Shown here: positions 33,940 through 45,216 of the stretch, one piece after another
Numbering within the stretch: position 1 is the stretch's first letter
How the letters are laid out: the number at the start of each line of letters is the position of its first letter
Origin: Methylophilaceae bacterium LSUCC0401
GTDB lineage: Bacteria; Pseudomonadota; Gammaproteobacteria; Burkholderiales; Methylophilaceae
NCBI GenBank assembly: GCA_024919035.1
Contig: CP103442.1
Span: 1 to 64,000 of the forward strand
Direction: 5' to 3'
Length of the DNA: 64,000 bases
Made by a program: the position numbers and the translations under genes
Notes under the pieces: model-generated
Database searches by the model: none
What the model saw: only the letters and a program-made list of their open reading frames with translations
Told to the model about the DNA's origin: nothing

Positions 33940-34734
33940 TTAATAAAATAATATTAAAAATAAAATACCAATAAAAATTCGATAATAAGCAAAAATTTTA
34001 AAATCATTGGTTGCTACGAAGCGAATTAAAAACCGAATAACAATCAGTGCAGAATAAAACGATGTTACAAAACCAATAAGAAAGAAAAGCGCATCGTCGC
34101 TAGATAAAGAATCAAAGTTTTTAAATAGATCGTAAAAAGATGCTGCGAAGATAATTGGAATGGCCAGAAAAAAAGAAAATTCTGTCGCTGATTTTCGGTC
34201 TAAATTAAGTAACATCCCACCCATGATCGTTGCACCCGACCTTGAAACTCCGGGTATGAGAGCAAAACATTGAAATAGACCTATGCCTAAAGCGGTTGAA
34301 AATGAAATTTGTTCAATACTTTTATGGCGTCTCTTTTTCAGAGAATTTTCAATAACAAGTATTAGCAGACCGCCTAAAATAAGGGCAAAGCTGACGCTCA
34401 TGGGATTAAATAAATATCTCTTGATGCTGTCATGAAATAACAAACCCATAAAAGCAGCAGGAAGAAAAGCTAGGAATAAATTGATAAAAAAGTGTTTAGA
34501 CGATCTTTGTTTGATGGAGATAACTTTTTGAGATAACAAATTTCTATATTCATACACAATAGCCAAAATAGCTCCAAGTTGAATAAAAATTTCAAAGACA
34601 TGAATGTTCGAATAGTTAGCATCCAATAAATAAGCTCCAATGATCAAATGACCAGTGGAGCTTATGGGTAAAAACTCAGTTAAGCCTTCAATGACTCCTA
34701 AAATAAAGGCATGAATTAAAAAAAGTAAAGTCAT
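33940..34734 (-). CDS. uppP: Undecaprenyl-diphosphatase
   Basis: UppP (BacA) dephosphorylates undecaprenyl pyrophosphate, recycling the lipid carrier for peptidoglycan and surface glycans. The 264 aa protein has seven to eight hydrophobic helices, the first motif EGLTEFLPISSTGHLII and the second PGVSRSGATIMGGML. The gene lies between thiC and mutY, same strand, eight bases after thiC, so thiC riboswitch control could extend to it. Confidence 0.95.
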   Translation of the reverse strand: MTLLFLIHAFILGVIEGLTEFLPISSTGHLIIGAYLLDANYSNIHVFEIFIQLGAILAIVYEYRNLLSQKVISIKQRSSKHFFINLFLAFLPAAFMGLLFHDSIKRYLFNPMSVSFALILGGLLILVIENSLKKRRHKSIEQISFSTALGIGLFQCFALIPGVSRSGATIMGGMLLNLDRKSATEFSFFLAIPIIFAASFYDLFKNFDSLSSDDALFFLIGFVTSFYSALIVIRFLIRFVATNDFKIFAYYRIFIGILFLILFY

Positions 34735-34741
34735 CTAAAGG

Positions 34742-36745
<2,004 letters not shown>

Positions 36746-36758
36746 CAAATTTAATTCC

Positions 36759-36788
36759 ATTGTACATAAATTTATGAATTTACGTAAA
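36759..36788 (-). promoter_or_regulatory. Predicted promoter of the thiC leader
   Basis: On the minus strand TTTACG (36788-36783) and TACAAT (36764-36759) are 18 bp apart. The -10 matches the consensus in five of six positions. Transcription would begin at about 36752, just before the riboswitch aptamer, which supports the call. Confidence 0.45.
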
Positions 36789-36872
36789 CCAATAACATCT
36801 TAGGGACAGGCAATATCAGTTATAATTCGTTGAGATTAGTTAGTAAATTAAACAAAACTTAAAAGGTCAAAA

Positions 36873-37526
36873 TTGGGTATCGAAAAAAATAGATTTAATA
36901 TGATTGAGCAACAAATAAGAACGTGGAATGTGCTCGATGAAAAAATTCTTAATCTTTTTAGAATAAATTTACGTGAAAATTATGTCCCTGATGCATATCA
37001 AGCGCTAGCCTTTGCAGATATTGAAATTCCAATTGGATCAAGTGCATCGATGCTTCCCCCAAAACTAGAGGCTAAAATTTTAGAAGAATTGAAACCCAAA
37101 AAAAATATGCTCGCCCTTCATGTTGGCACAGGCTCGGGTTTTTTTTCTGCTTTACTTGCTTCTCAGGTAAAAAAAGTGATTACCATAGATATTCAGCCAA
37201 AACTTTTAGCCGACGCAAAAAAACGACATCTTGAAAACAATATTAAAAATATAGAGTATGTGTGTGCCAATGGATTTAATGGGTACTATGAAAAAACACC
37301 CTATGATCTTATTATTTATACCGCATCTCATATTCATGAACCGCCTGGAATTAGGGAGCAGTTGAACGTTGGTGGAAAATTATTTTTATTTGAAGGGAAT
37401 CAGGCCATTCAATATGGTAAATTGATTACCAGAATGACAGACTCTGAATTTAAAATAAAAAATCTTTTTGAGGCCGTTGTGCCCTCTTTGGTTGAGTCAT
37501 GGGAGCCAAGCAAATTTATATTTTAA
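36873..37526 (+). CDS. Protein-L-isoaspartate O-methyltransferase family protein
   Basis: A 217 aa SAM-dependent methyltransferase of the PCMT fold. The N-terminus (RFNMIEQQIRTWNVLD) and the SAM loop LHVGTGSGFFSALLA are typical of the betaproteobacterial pcm homologue encoded beside tolC. The start is TTG 36873 with AAAAGG six bases upstream. tolC begins inside its last 28 bases. These homologues often lack proof of isoaspartyl repair, so I keep the family name. It is divergent from thiC. Confidence 0.85.
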   Translation: MGIEKNRFNMIEQQIRTWNVLDEKILNLFRINLRENYVPDAYQALAFADIEIPIGSSASMLPPKLEAKILEELKPKKNMLALHVGTGSGFFSALLASQVKKVITIDIQPKLLADAKKRHLENNIKNIEYVCANGFNGYYEKTPYDLIIYTASHIHEPPGIREQLNVGGKLFLFEGNQAIQYGKLITRMTDSEFKIKNLFEAVVPSLVESWEPSKFIF

Positions 37527-38896
37527 AATTTAGATTGCCCCTTTTTTTTATTGTTAGCTTGCTTTTCTTTTTTCAAGTAAAAGCTGATGATAAAGATTTA
37601 TTTGAGCTTTATTTAGAAGCTTTACAAAATGACCCTGTGTTATCTTCAGAGCGATATCAGAATGAGGCGGTGAAAGAATTAATTAATCAAGGCCGATCAC
37701 TTTTTTTACCATCCGTTTCTGCATTAGCCAATTATGATGATCGCAATCAGGCCCGAAAATTTTTAAATACAGATTCATCTTTAAGCAATAGCAGCAGTCT
37801 TTTTACGCGAGGAACCAAAGCCGATTATGATGCCTATGGGTATAGCGTAGTGATAAGACAACCCCTATTTAATTACTCAGCTTATTCAACTTATAAACAA
37901 ATATTAGCGCAAACGAGCTTATCTGATAAAAAATTTCATTTGGTGCAACAAGATTTAATGATGAGGATCTCAGAGTTATATTTTGATGCGCTGCTGGCGA
38001 AAGATAAAGTCGAACTTATTCAAAGCCAGAGATTGGCTATTCAAGAGCAATTAAAAGAAGCGGAAACAAAATTTAATGCTGGACTCATCTCAATAACCGA
38101 TATCAACGAGGCCAAAACGAAAAATGATCTAATGGAAGTGGATCTTTTGAATGCCGTTAAAGATTTAAAAATTAAAAAAAGAGAAATTCAGTCCATCACG
38201 GGAAATTTACCAGGAAGGCTGAAGCCATTGATGAGCTCTATTGCCTTTGAAAAAATGGATAACTTAGCCGAAGAGTGGATCGATATTGCCCTACAAAATA
38301 GCACAGCCATTTTAATTAAAGATGCTGAGGTGGAAATTGCAAAAAAAGAAATTGATGTGAGAAAGGGCGAGCATTACCCAACAATTGATGCCCTGGCATC
38401 GAGACGAAGAACTTGGGATAAAGATGGCTATGCTTTTGGATTAAGAAGCTATTCAGATACCATTGGAGTGGAAGTGAATATTCCTATTTTTTCAGGGGGA
38501 CTAACTAGCTCAAAAGTGAGGGAGGCTCAACTTTTAAAAGATAAAACTGTTCAAGAGTCAGAAGCCATTAGGCGACAAGTTGAACTTCAAGTAAGAGAAG
38601 CATATTTAAACCTTCAAACAAATTTATCTGAAATAGAGGCTTATCAGCAAGCTTTAAAATCATCCGAGCTTCAATTAAAATCAACAGAGATTGGATTTCG
38701 AGAGGGTTTGCGAAATAGTGTTGAAGTCCTTAATGCTCAACAAATGCTATTTTCAGCCAAGTACGATTTATTAGCATCGCGATATAATTATTTAAGAAAT
38801 CTGTTAAACTTAAAACACACTGTGGGAACACTTTCTATTCAGGATATTGAAGAAATAAATAAATATTTAGTAATCAATCAAAACAATGAAAGCTGA
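37499..38896 (+). CDS. tolC: TolC family outer membrane efflux protein
   Basis: A 465 aa outer-membrane channel for efflux pumps and type I secretion. It has a signal peptide (hydrophobic LPLFFIVSLLFFFQ, cleavage near VKA), then two OEP repeats, with the TolC-type start DLFELYLEALQNDPVLSSER and later YLNLQTNLSEIEAYQQALKS. ATG 37499 overlaps the preceding gene by 28 bases. Later starts would remove the basic residues before the hydrophobic core, so the overlap is probably real. No inner-membrane or periplasmic pump partner lies in the window. Confidence 0.92.
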   Translation: MGAKQIYILKFRLPLFFIVSLLFFFQVKADDKDLFELYLEALQNDPVLSSERYQNEAVKELINQGRSLFLPSVSALANYDDRNQARKFLNTDSSLSNSSSLFTRGTKADYDAYGYSVVIRQPLFNYSAYSTYKQILAQTSLSDKKFHLVQQDLMMRISELYFDALLAKDKVELIQSQRLAIQEQLKEAETKFNAGLISITDINEAKTKNDLMEVDLLNAVKDLKIKKREIQSITGNLPGRLKPLMSSIAFEKMDNLAEEWIDIALQNSTAILIKDAEVEIAKKEIDVRKGEHYPTIDALASRRRTWDKDGYAFGLRSYSDTIGVEVNIPIFSGGLTSSKVREAQLLKDKTVQESEAIRRQVELQVREAYLNLQTNLSEIEAYQQALKSSELQLKSTEIGFREGLRNSVEVLNAQQMLFSAKYDLLASRYNYLRNLLNLKHTVGTLSIQDIEEINKYLVINQNNES

Positions 38897-39440
38897 AATT
38901 CAAAGAAGCCAACTCGTTATCATTGACATGCAAGATAAACTTGCAGGAGCAATGCCCAAAGAGGTGGTTAATAAAATGATCCAACGCTGTGAATTAATTG
39001 CCACCTTAGCTAAAATTGAAGAGATTCCGGTGTTGGTCACAGAGCAATATCCAAAAGGGTTAGGTAAAACATTGTCGAGCATGATTCCTTTCCTTACCCA
39101 TGCAACTTTTATCGAAAAAACAACCTTTTCATGTGCAGATGACCCTAAATTTAATTCGAAATTAATTGAAACGCGTGATCAAGTGATTTTGGCGGGGATG
39201 GAGTCACATATCTGTATTTTGCAAACAGCCTTAGATTTAATTCAAAAGGGTAAAAAGGTTTATATCTTAGAAGATGCTATTTCATCTCGTAATATCTTAA
39301 ATAAACAAAATGCGATTTTCAGGATGCGTGATGCAGGCTGTATATTGACAAATGTCGAGTCCATTGTCTTTGAGTGGCTCAAGAATTCTGAGAATCAAAG
39401 CTTTAAAACCATAGCGCCTTTAATCAAAAATATTTGCTAA
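38886..39440 (+). CDS. Isochorismatase-family cysteine hydrolase
   Basis: A 184 aa isochorismatase-fold enzyme with the catalytic triad D14, K78 and C110 (VIIDMQDK, FIEKTTFSC, AGMESHICILQTALDL). This group (YcaC-like) cleaves amide-type bonds in various small molecules; the substrate is not predictable here. Its start overlaps the tolC stop by 11 bases and its end overlaps the convergent waaA by 17, so it shares the pcm-tolC transcript. Confidence 0.87.
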   Translation: MKAEIQRSQLVIIDMQDKLAGAMPKEVVNKMIQRCELIATLAKIEEIPVLVTEQYPKGLGKTLSSMIPFLTHATFIEKTTFSCADDPKFNSKLIETRDQVILAGMESHICILQTALDLIQKGKKVYILEDAISSRNILNKQNAIFRMRDAGCILTNVESIVFEWLKNSENQSFKTIAPLIKNIC

Positions 39441-40677
39441 TTAACTTTATTAGCTTATCTTCGTCTTTTTGATTTTCTTTTAAAAAAACGTTTATATTTG
39501 CTTTAATTTCAGTGTTATATTTTTTTTCAAAGAATTTTTTAATCGCCTCACTGATTTGTTCTGGTTTAATCTGTACAAATACTTTATCTTTTAGACCACT
39601 GTTAATAATTGATTTAAAGTTAAAAATGGATGGACCAACAAAGACCGGTTTTTTGAGTAAAATACTTTCAATAGGACTATGAGAACCATAATCTTTAAAA
39701 CTCCCGCCGATGAATACCAGATCACTTAGGCCAATATATTTATAAACCTCACCCATGGTATCCCCAATAACTACCGGTACGGAGACCTTTCTTTTCAAAC
39801 GAGAACTCATGGCATTAAAAGAGTAACCTTTTTTCTGAATAATATTTTTCACTTCCTTGAATCGTTGTGGATGGCGTGGAACTATTATTAACGCATAGTC
39901 TTTATGATTTAGAAAATTTTTCATCGCATCTAAAAAAAGATCTTCCTCTCCATGCCTGGAGCTGATCAAGGAGATAATTTTTTTATTGTTTAAACCTAGT
40001 TGATTTAGTAAAAGGGTTTTTTCTAATTTTGTAATTGCTGGGACCTGTTGGTTAAATTTTAAATTTTTATAAACAAACACCTCTTTATTTGTGAGCTGAT
40101 TGAAGTTTTGCTGATCCGCCACAGATTGGGCAATAATTAAATTAAATCTGTTTAAGACTTCCTGAGAAAAAGATTTAAATCGAAGATATTTACCCAAAGA
40201 TTTATCAGATAATCGAGCATTAATTAAAAGCGCTGGAATATTTCTTTTATTTAATGCTTGTAACATCCCAGGCCAAATTTCAGTTTCTAAAAAGATAGCC
40301 ACTTTAGGAGAAAAATAGTTTAAAAAGTACTGATTAAAAAACCAACTATCCAAGCATAAATAAGCTCGATGAATTCGATTAGAATTCATAAGTTTGACAT
40401 TTCTTCCGGTGGGAGTTGTATGAGTAATTAAAAAATCATAGTTTTTATACAAGGGAACAATTTTTTTCAGTAAGCTGTCAATTGCTTTTGTCTCACCAAC
40501 CGAGACACAGTGAAACCAAATTATTTTTTTATGCTTAATTCCTTTCAATTGATAAATGCCAAAACGCTCAAAAAGAAATTTGAAGTAATCCGGTTGCTTT
40601 AACCCCCTGATGGCAAACTTGATGGGCGCCAGGATAATAAGAGCATGAATAATGATCTGATAAATTAAAAATTTCAT
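39424..40677 (-). CDS. waaA: 3-deoxy-D-manno-octulosonic acid transferase
   Basis: WaaA (KdtA) adds Kdo to lipid IVA in the LPS core. The 417 aa GT30-family protein has an N-terminal membrane anchor, WFHCVSVGETKAIDSLL, the ETEIWPGMLQALNKRNIPALLINARLS region, the nucleotide-sugar site PRHPQRFKEV and VFIGGSFKDYGSHSPIES near the end. It is convergent with the isochorismatase gene. Its promoter would be in the 230 bp shared with nrdJ. Confidence 0.95.
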   Translation of the reverse strand: MKFLIYQIIIHALIILAPIKFAIRGLKQPDYFKFLFERFGIYQLKGIKHKKIIWFHCVSVGETKAIDSLLKKIVPLYKNYDFLITHTTPTGRNVKLMNSNRIHRAYLCLDSWFFNQYFLNYFSPKVAIFLETEIWPGMLQALNKRNIPALLINARLSDKSLGKYLRFKSFSQEVLNRFNLIIAQSVADQQNFNQLTNKEVFVYKNLKFNQQVPAITKLEKTLLLNQLGLNNKKIISLISSRHGEEDLFLDAMKNFLNHKDYALIIVPRHPQRFKEVKNIIQKKGYSFNAMSSRLKRKVSVPVVIGDTMGEVYKYIGLSDLVFIGGSFKDYGSHSPIESILLKKPVFVGPSIFNFKSIINSGLKDKVFVQIKPEQISEAIKKFFEKKYNTEIKANINVFLKENQKDEDKLIKLISKYF

Positions 40678-40777
40678 ATATTTTTCTATTTTACCTTTAA
40701 ATTTTTTTTTTGATTCTGAAGTGTTTGATTTATATGAAAATTATCGAAATTGCACTAATATTGACCAAAAATAAGTG

Positions 40778-40833
40778 TTGACCAACCACAATTAGCTGAT
40801 AAAATCTTGATCATAAACCACAACATCTTGTGG
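40778..40833 (+). promoter_or_regulatory. nrdJ promoter with paired NrdR-like boxes
   Basis: TTGACC (40778-40783) and TAAAAT (40800-40805) are 16 bp apart. A strong near-palindrome CCACAACATCTTGTGG (40818-40833) matches the NrdR consensus acaCwAtATaTwGtgt in about 12 of 16 positions. A second weaker match, CCACAATTAGCTGATA, is at 40786-40801 inside the promoter; the box centres are 32 bp apart, the spacing typical of NrdR pairs. NrdR represses ribonucleotide reductase genes in response to ATP/dATP. No nrdR gene is in the window. Confidence 0.6.
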
Positions 40834-40907
40834 TTTTAATTAATTTAAAGAATTGCTACAATTTCCAATAGCAAATTCGATAAAACTATAAATTTCAGGG
40901 GAAATTC

Positions 40908-43067
40908 ATGCTAGAGGCTGTACATTCAAAAAATTCCGATCAAGAGGATGCAAAATCTAAGATAGAAATGCAATCTGTTTCCATTGATATTTGGGATAAA
41001 AAATATCGATTGAAATCAAAAGATGGTAATTTTGTGGATCAAACAATTGAAGACACCTATGAGCGTGTAGCCGAAGCCTTGGCTGATGTTGAACCTAAAG
41101 ATAAAAAAACTTGGAAAGAAAAATTTTCTTGGGCACTTAGACATGGGGCAATACCTGCGGGAAGAATTACATCAAATGCGGGTGCAAAAGAACATAAACC
41201 AGCAACCAGTACCATAAACTGTACCGTCTCCGGAGCAGTTCAAGACAGCATGACAGATATTTTAGATAAGGTTCATGAGGCTGGGCTCACGCTGAAGGCG
41301 GGATGTGGCATCGGTTATGAATTTTCAACGTTACGTCCAAAAGGAGCTTTTGTTGCAGGTGCAGGCGCCTATACAAGCGGCCCTCTATCGTTCATGGATA
41401 TCTATGATCGTATGTGTTTCACAGTTTCAAGTGCCGGGGGAAGACGCGGAGCTCAAATGGCTACGTTTGATATTTCTCATCCTGATGTCACTGACTTCAT
41501 AAAGGCAAAAAGAGAAGATGGTCGCCTCAGGCAATTTAATTTGTCCTGTTTGATTACCAAAGAATTTATGGAAGCTGTGAAGTCTGACGGTAACTGGAAG
41601 CTAGCATTTCCTGTGACTGAAAAAGAGGCTAAACAAGATAATTTAGATTTAAATGATCCTGAAAAAACGGTATGGAGAAACTGGCCGGTTAAAGATAAAT
41701 ACCTCACTAAAGAATCTGGTAAAGATGCTGGAAAAGTCGCCTGTAAAGTGTATTCAGTGATCAAAGCTAAGCGTCTCTGGGATGTCATCATGTCCTCTAC
41801 GTATGATTATGCAGAGCCTGGTTTTATTCTTATCGATCGTGTGAACGAGATGAATAATAATTGGTTTTGTGAAAACATTAGAGCCACCAACCCTTGCGGT
41901 GAACAGCCGCTCCCAGAATACGGTGCATGTCTATTGGGGTCTATTAATTTGACAATGTTTGTAAAGAACCCTTTCACAGATGAGGCTTTTTTTGACTGGG
42001 AAGAATACAAAAAAGTTGTTGGAATATTTACTCGAATGCTTGATAACGTTGTCGAAATCAATGGACTACCCCTCGGAAAGCAAAGGGATGAAATTACTCG
42101 AAAAAGACGTCATGGCATGGGATATTTAGGACTGGGTTCAACATTAACAATGATGAAAATTAAATATGGAGATCCTGCATCAATTAAATTTACTGATGAA
42201 GTAACTCGGGTTTTAGCTGAAGAGGGTTGGAAAGTAGGTATCGAGCTTGCCAAAGAAAAAGGCTCCGCACCGATCATGGATGAGTTATTTGAAATAACTG
42301 AGGAAATGTTACAAATGCGTCCTGAAATGAAGTCTGATGGGATTAAGGTGGGTGACAAAGTAGCTGGTAAAGTTCTTTTAGGAAAATATAGTAAATATAT
42401 GCAGCAGTTTCCTCAAGACCTGAGAGATCAGATTGCAGAAAGCGGTGTTCGATTTAGTCATCATAGCTCAATCGCTCCGACAGGAACGATATCCTTATCT
42501 TTAGCCAACAATGCTAGTAATGGTATTGAGCCCTCTTTTGCTCATCACTACAGTCGAAATGTGATCCGTGAAGGAAAAAAATCTAAAGAAAAAGTCGATG
42601 TTTTTTCTTACGAACTTTTAGCCTACAGGACTTTAATTAATTCCAAGGCAATGCCTTTTTCGGATAAGGATGATGAAAAGTTACCAGAGTATTTTATTGA
42701 CTCGTCAACCATCAAAACTAAAAATCACGTTGATATTCAGGCAGCTGCTCAAAAATGGATTGATAGCTCAATATCGAAAACCATCAATGTACCAACAGAT
42801 TATGACTTTGAAGAATTTAAAGAAATATACATGTACGCGTATGACAAAGGTTTGAAAGGATGCACCACATTTAGATTTAACCCTGAAGCTTTTCAAGGTG
42901 TTTTAGTGACGGAAAAAGATCTTGAAAACACAACTTATCAATTTACGTTAGATGATGGTTCAACTATCGAATTGAAAGGGAACGAAGAGGTTGAGTATGA
43001 TGGTGAGACGCATACCGCTGCAAATCTATATGATGCACTCAAAGAGGGATACTACGGAAAGTTCTAG
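40908..43067 (+). CDS. nrdJ: Adenosylcobalamin-dependent ribonucleotide reductase, large subunit (class II)
   Basis: This class II enzyme reduces ribonucleotides to deoxyribonucleotides using a B12-derived radical and needs no oxygen. The 719 aa protein has C105 (INCTVSGAV; redox-active site), and the radical-site motif NPCGE at 328-332 with C330 and E332, followed by LPEYGACLLGSINL. APTGTISL forms the phosphate site. It is the split form; a TSCPD-domain partner follows after nine bases. GGGGAA precedes the ATG. The gene implies cobalamin dependence. Confidence 0.95.
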   Translation: MLEAVHSKNSDQEDAKSKIEMQSVSIDIWDKKYRLKSKDGNFVDQTIEDTYERVAEALADVEPKDKKTWKEKFSWALRHGAIPAGRITSNAGAKEHKPATSTINCTVSGAVQDSMTDILDKVHEAGLTLKAGCGIGYEFSTLRPKGAFVAGAGAYTSGPLSFMDIYDRMCFTVSSAGGRRGAQMATFDISHPDVTDFIKAKREDGRLRQFNLSCLITKEFMEAVKSDGNWKLAFPVTEKEAKQDNLDLNDPEKTVWRNWPVKDKYLTKESGKDAGKVACKVYSVIKAKRLWDVIMSSTYDYAEPGFILIDRVNEMNNNWFCENIRATNPCGEQPLPEYGACLLGSINLTMFVKNPFTDEAFFDWEEYKKVVGIFTRMLDNVVEINGLPLGKQRDEITRKRRHGMGYLGLGSTLTMMKIKYGDPASIKFTDEVTRVLAEEGWKVGIELAKEKGSAPIMDELFEITEEMLQMRPEMKSDGIKVGDKVAGKVLLGKYSKYMQQFPQDLRDQIAESGVRFSHHSSIAPTGTISLSLANNASNGIEPSFAHHYSRNVIREGKKSKEKVDVFSYELLAYRTLINSKAMPFSDKDDEKLPEYFIDSSTIKTKNHVDIQAAAQKWIDSSISKTINVPTDYDFEEFKEIYMYAYDKGLKGCTTFRFNPEAFQGVLVTEKDLENTTYQFTLDDGSTIELKGNEEVEYDGETHTAANLYDALKEGYYGKF

Positions 43068-43076
43068 GGAAAAATT

Positions 43077-43742
43077 ATGGCAAAAAAAATTGAAAAGAAA
43101 ATTGTTGGGTATTCAGTAGTAGACAAAAATATAAAAGAACAACCCAAAGCTGAAATTGTACAAATTGGTGAACCTTTAGAGCGGCCAGACCATATCCGAG
43201 GAACGACCTATAAAGTCAAAACTCCAGTGACTGAGCATGCCTTGTACATAACCATCAATGACGTAGTGATGAATGAGGGGACGGATCAAGAATACTCGCG
43301 CCCTTTTGAAATTTTTATCAATTCAAAAAATATGGATCATTTTCAATGGATTGTTGGTTTGACCCGAGTTATGTCTGCAGTCTTTAGAAAAGGGGGCGAT
43401 GTGACTTTTCTTCTTGAAGAACTTCAAAGTGTGTTTGATCCGAATGGCGGCTATTATAAAAAAGGTGGAAAATACGTACCAAGCCTTGTCGCTGAAATTG
43501 GTGAAGTTTTAGAAAAACACCTAATAGATATTGGCATGCTCAAATCTAAAGAATTAGATGAACATCAAAAAAAATTAGTGGAAGAAAAGAAAAAAGAATA
43601 CCTTGAAAAAAATCAGGATCAGCTTGATGATTCTGGATTTCCAAAAGACAGTCAGTTATGTGGCAAGTGTCAAACAAAAGCAGCAATTCTGATGGACGGC
43701 TGTTTAACTTGCCTCAATTGTGGTGAAAGTAAGTGCGGCTAA
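43077..43742 (+). CDS. TSCPD-domain subunit of class II ribonucleotide reductase (NrdJb)
   Basis: A 221 aa protein that in unsplit enzymes is the C-terminal part of NrdJ. The TSCPD-type domain spans about 40-150 (YKVKTPVTEHALYITINDVV, GLTRVMSAVFRKGGD). The C-terminus has CGKC, CLTCLNC and a final C, a zinc-ribbon-like tail that likely re-reduces the active site. It follows nrdJ by nine bases and is cotranscribed. Confidence 0.9.
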   Translation: MAKKIEKKIVGYSVVDKNIKEQPKAEIVQIGEPLERPDHIRGTTYKVKTPVTEHALYITINDVVMNEGTDQEYSRPFEIFINSKNMDHFQWIVGLTRVMSAVFRKGGDVTFLLEELQSVFDPNGGYYKKGGKYVPSLVAEIGEVLEKHLIDIGMLKSKELDEHQKKLVEEKKKEYLEKNQDQLDDSGFPKDSQLCGKCQTKAAILMDGCLTCLNCGESKCG

Positions 43743-43803
43743 TCTTGAACTAACTTTATATAAAGTCATCTGAACACATTAATGATTGTTTGAATGATTT
43801 TTT

Positions 43804-44790
43804 ATGAAAAAGCTCATCTTATTTTTTTTATTATTTCCATTTATTAGCTCAGCTAAAGGTTTGTCACAAGAGCTAACGTTCAACTTAAATCGATCCATTG
43901 TCAAAGTACATGCAGCAAACCAGGCTGGAAATCATGGCGTCGGTTCCGGCGTAGTGATAGCAAAAGACCATGTGGTCACCAATTGCCATGTGATCGCAAA
44001 CGCAACCGGTATTCATATAACCAAATATGGAACAAGTTACCCACCAGAAGAGTTAATTGCCGATTGGTACCATGATATCTGTATCTTAACTTTTAAATAT
44101 TTAGATTTAGATCCCGTTCAACTTGGGTCATCGAATAATGTCGATTATGCAACCGATGTTGTTGCTAAAAGCTATGGGGGAAATGCAACAAGACCAGTGA
44201 CCTCGGTGGGAAAAGTCCGAGATATATTTGATTTTAAGGGAAAAAAAATTATTCAATCATCAACCTGGTTTTCATTGGGTGCAAGTGGTGGCGGTTTATT
44301 TGACATTGAGGGACGCCTTTTGGGAATCACGACATTCAAAACACCGGGACATGGAGCTCTATACTATTCAATTCCAGTTGAAGTGGTTAAAGATCTTTTG
44401 GAAAAAGGTCAAAGGGTTAAAGTTACTACTCAAGCTTTGGCACCATTTTGGGATGAGCCACCTGAACAGCTTCCTTTTTTTATGAGAATAGTAAAACCCT
44501 TATTCGATGAAAACTGGAGTGAGTTGAATAAGCTCTCACAAGAGTGGGTATCAAAAGAAAATGCGTTGGAGGCAAATTATTATCTAGCTAAAAGCTTCTA
44601 TCATTTAAACCAGAAAGATGAAGCAAAAAAATTATTAATGAAAGTTATTGATCAAAAAAATAAACACTCGATGGCGCATCAGCTCCTATCAAAGATCTAC
44701 CAGGACGAGGGAAATCAGGTAGAATCCGAGTATCATGCAAATTTGTTTATGGAATTAGATAGTGAAATACAAGAGTTTAATAAAAATTAA
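43804..44790 (+). CDS. Exported trypsin-like serine protease with C-terminal repeat region
   Basis: A 328 aa protein with a signal peptide (about 1-17, ending SSA) and a trypsin-like domain. The triad is H62 (VVTNCHVIAN), D91 (WYHDICIL) and S161 (SLGASGGGLF). It has no PDZ domain, unlike DegP. After about residue 215 it is helical, with TPR-like features (ALEANYYLAKSFYHLNQKDE, then AHQLLSKIYQDEGNQVES). The end overlaps the next, lipoprotein gene by 29 bases, so the two probably act together at the envelope. Substrate unknown. Confidence 0.85.
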   Translation: MKKLILFFLLFPFISSAKGLSQELTFNLNRSIVKVHAANQAGNHGVGSGVVIAKDHVVTNCHVIANATGIHITKYGTSYPPEELIADWYHDICILTFKYLDLDPVQLGSSNNVDYATDVVAKSYGGNATRPVTSVGKVRDIFDFKGKKIIQSSTWFSLGASGGGLFDIEGRLLGITTFKTPGHGALYYSIPVEVVKDLLEKGQRVKVTTQALAPFWDEPPEQLPFFMRIVKPLFDENWSELNKLSQEWVSKENALEANYYLAKSFYHLNQKDEAKKLLMKVIDQKNKHSMAHQLLSKIYQDEGNQVESEYHANLFMELDSEIQEFNKN

Positions 44791-45148
44791 TGCTTACATG
44801 ATTTTAGTTTTTATTCAAGGCTGTTCTTACCTAGATACTGAAAAAATTGGACGAGTCCTCTCGACGGATTACTATGAGTTAGATACAACGCCTAAAGATG
44901 CTGAGCGTTATCAATGTGATCTAAATAAACAATTCTTTTTAAAAGACATAAACTCCGAAAAACAGAAAAAAGATAAATGGATTATTTTTAAAAATAAAGA
45001 ATATCGTTTAATTCAAACTGATCCAGGGATATATGAAAACGAATTAATTACATTAGTTGTAGATAATTTGACGGCTAATATTAAGCCCAAAAAACCAGAA
45101 CTTGAAGAGTTTTCTTTTTCAAACTGTAACCTAGCTACTTTAAAATAG
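44762..45148 (+). CDS. Hypothetical lipoprotein
   Basis: A 128 aa ORF beginning with GTG 44762 inside the protease gene. The N-terminus has lysines followed by a hydrophobic core and a lipobox-like IQGC (C21), so it is a probable lipoprotein. Two more cysteines (C53 and C122) lie in the mature part. I recognise no domain. Coupling to the protease suggests a substrate, partner or inhibitor, which is only inference. Confidence 0.6.
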   Translation: MKYKSLIKINAYMILVFIQGCSYLDTEKIGRVLSTDYYELDTTPKDAERYQCDLNKQFFLKDINSEKQKKDKWIIFKNKEYRLIQTDPGIYENELITLVVDNLTANIKPKKPELEEFSFSNCNLATLK

Positions 45149-45216
45149 TACTCTTGATAAGAACCACAACATAGAGTAACTTAATAGTAATTTTGTTATT
45201 TCGTGAAGGATCAGTC

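Noticed and set aside
40816-40834. ACCACAA/TTGTGGT hairpin as a terminator upstream of nrdJ
   Set aside because: No gene on the plus strand ends upstream, and position, spacing and consensus fit NrdR boxes better.
43753-43766. 14 bp palindrome ACTTTATATAAAGT after the NrdJb gene
   Set aside because: Short and A/T-only apart from its ends; expected by chance in such AT-rich DNA.
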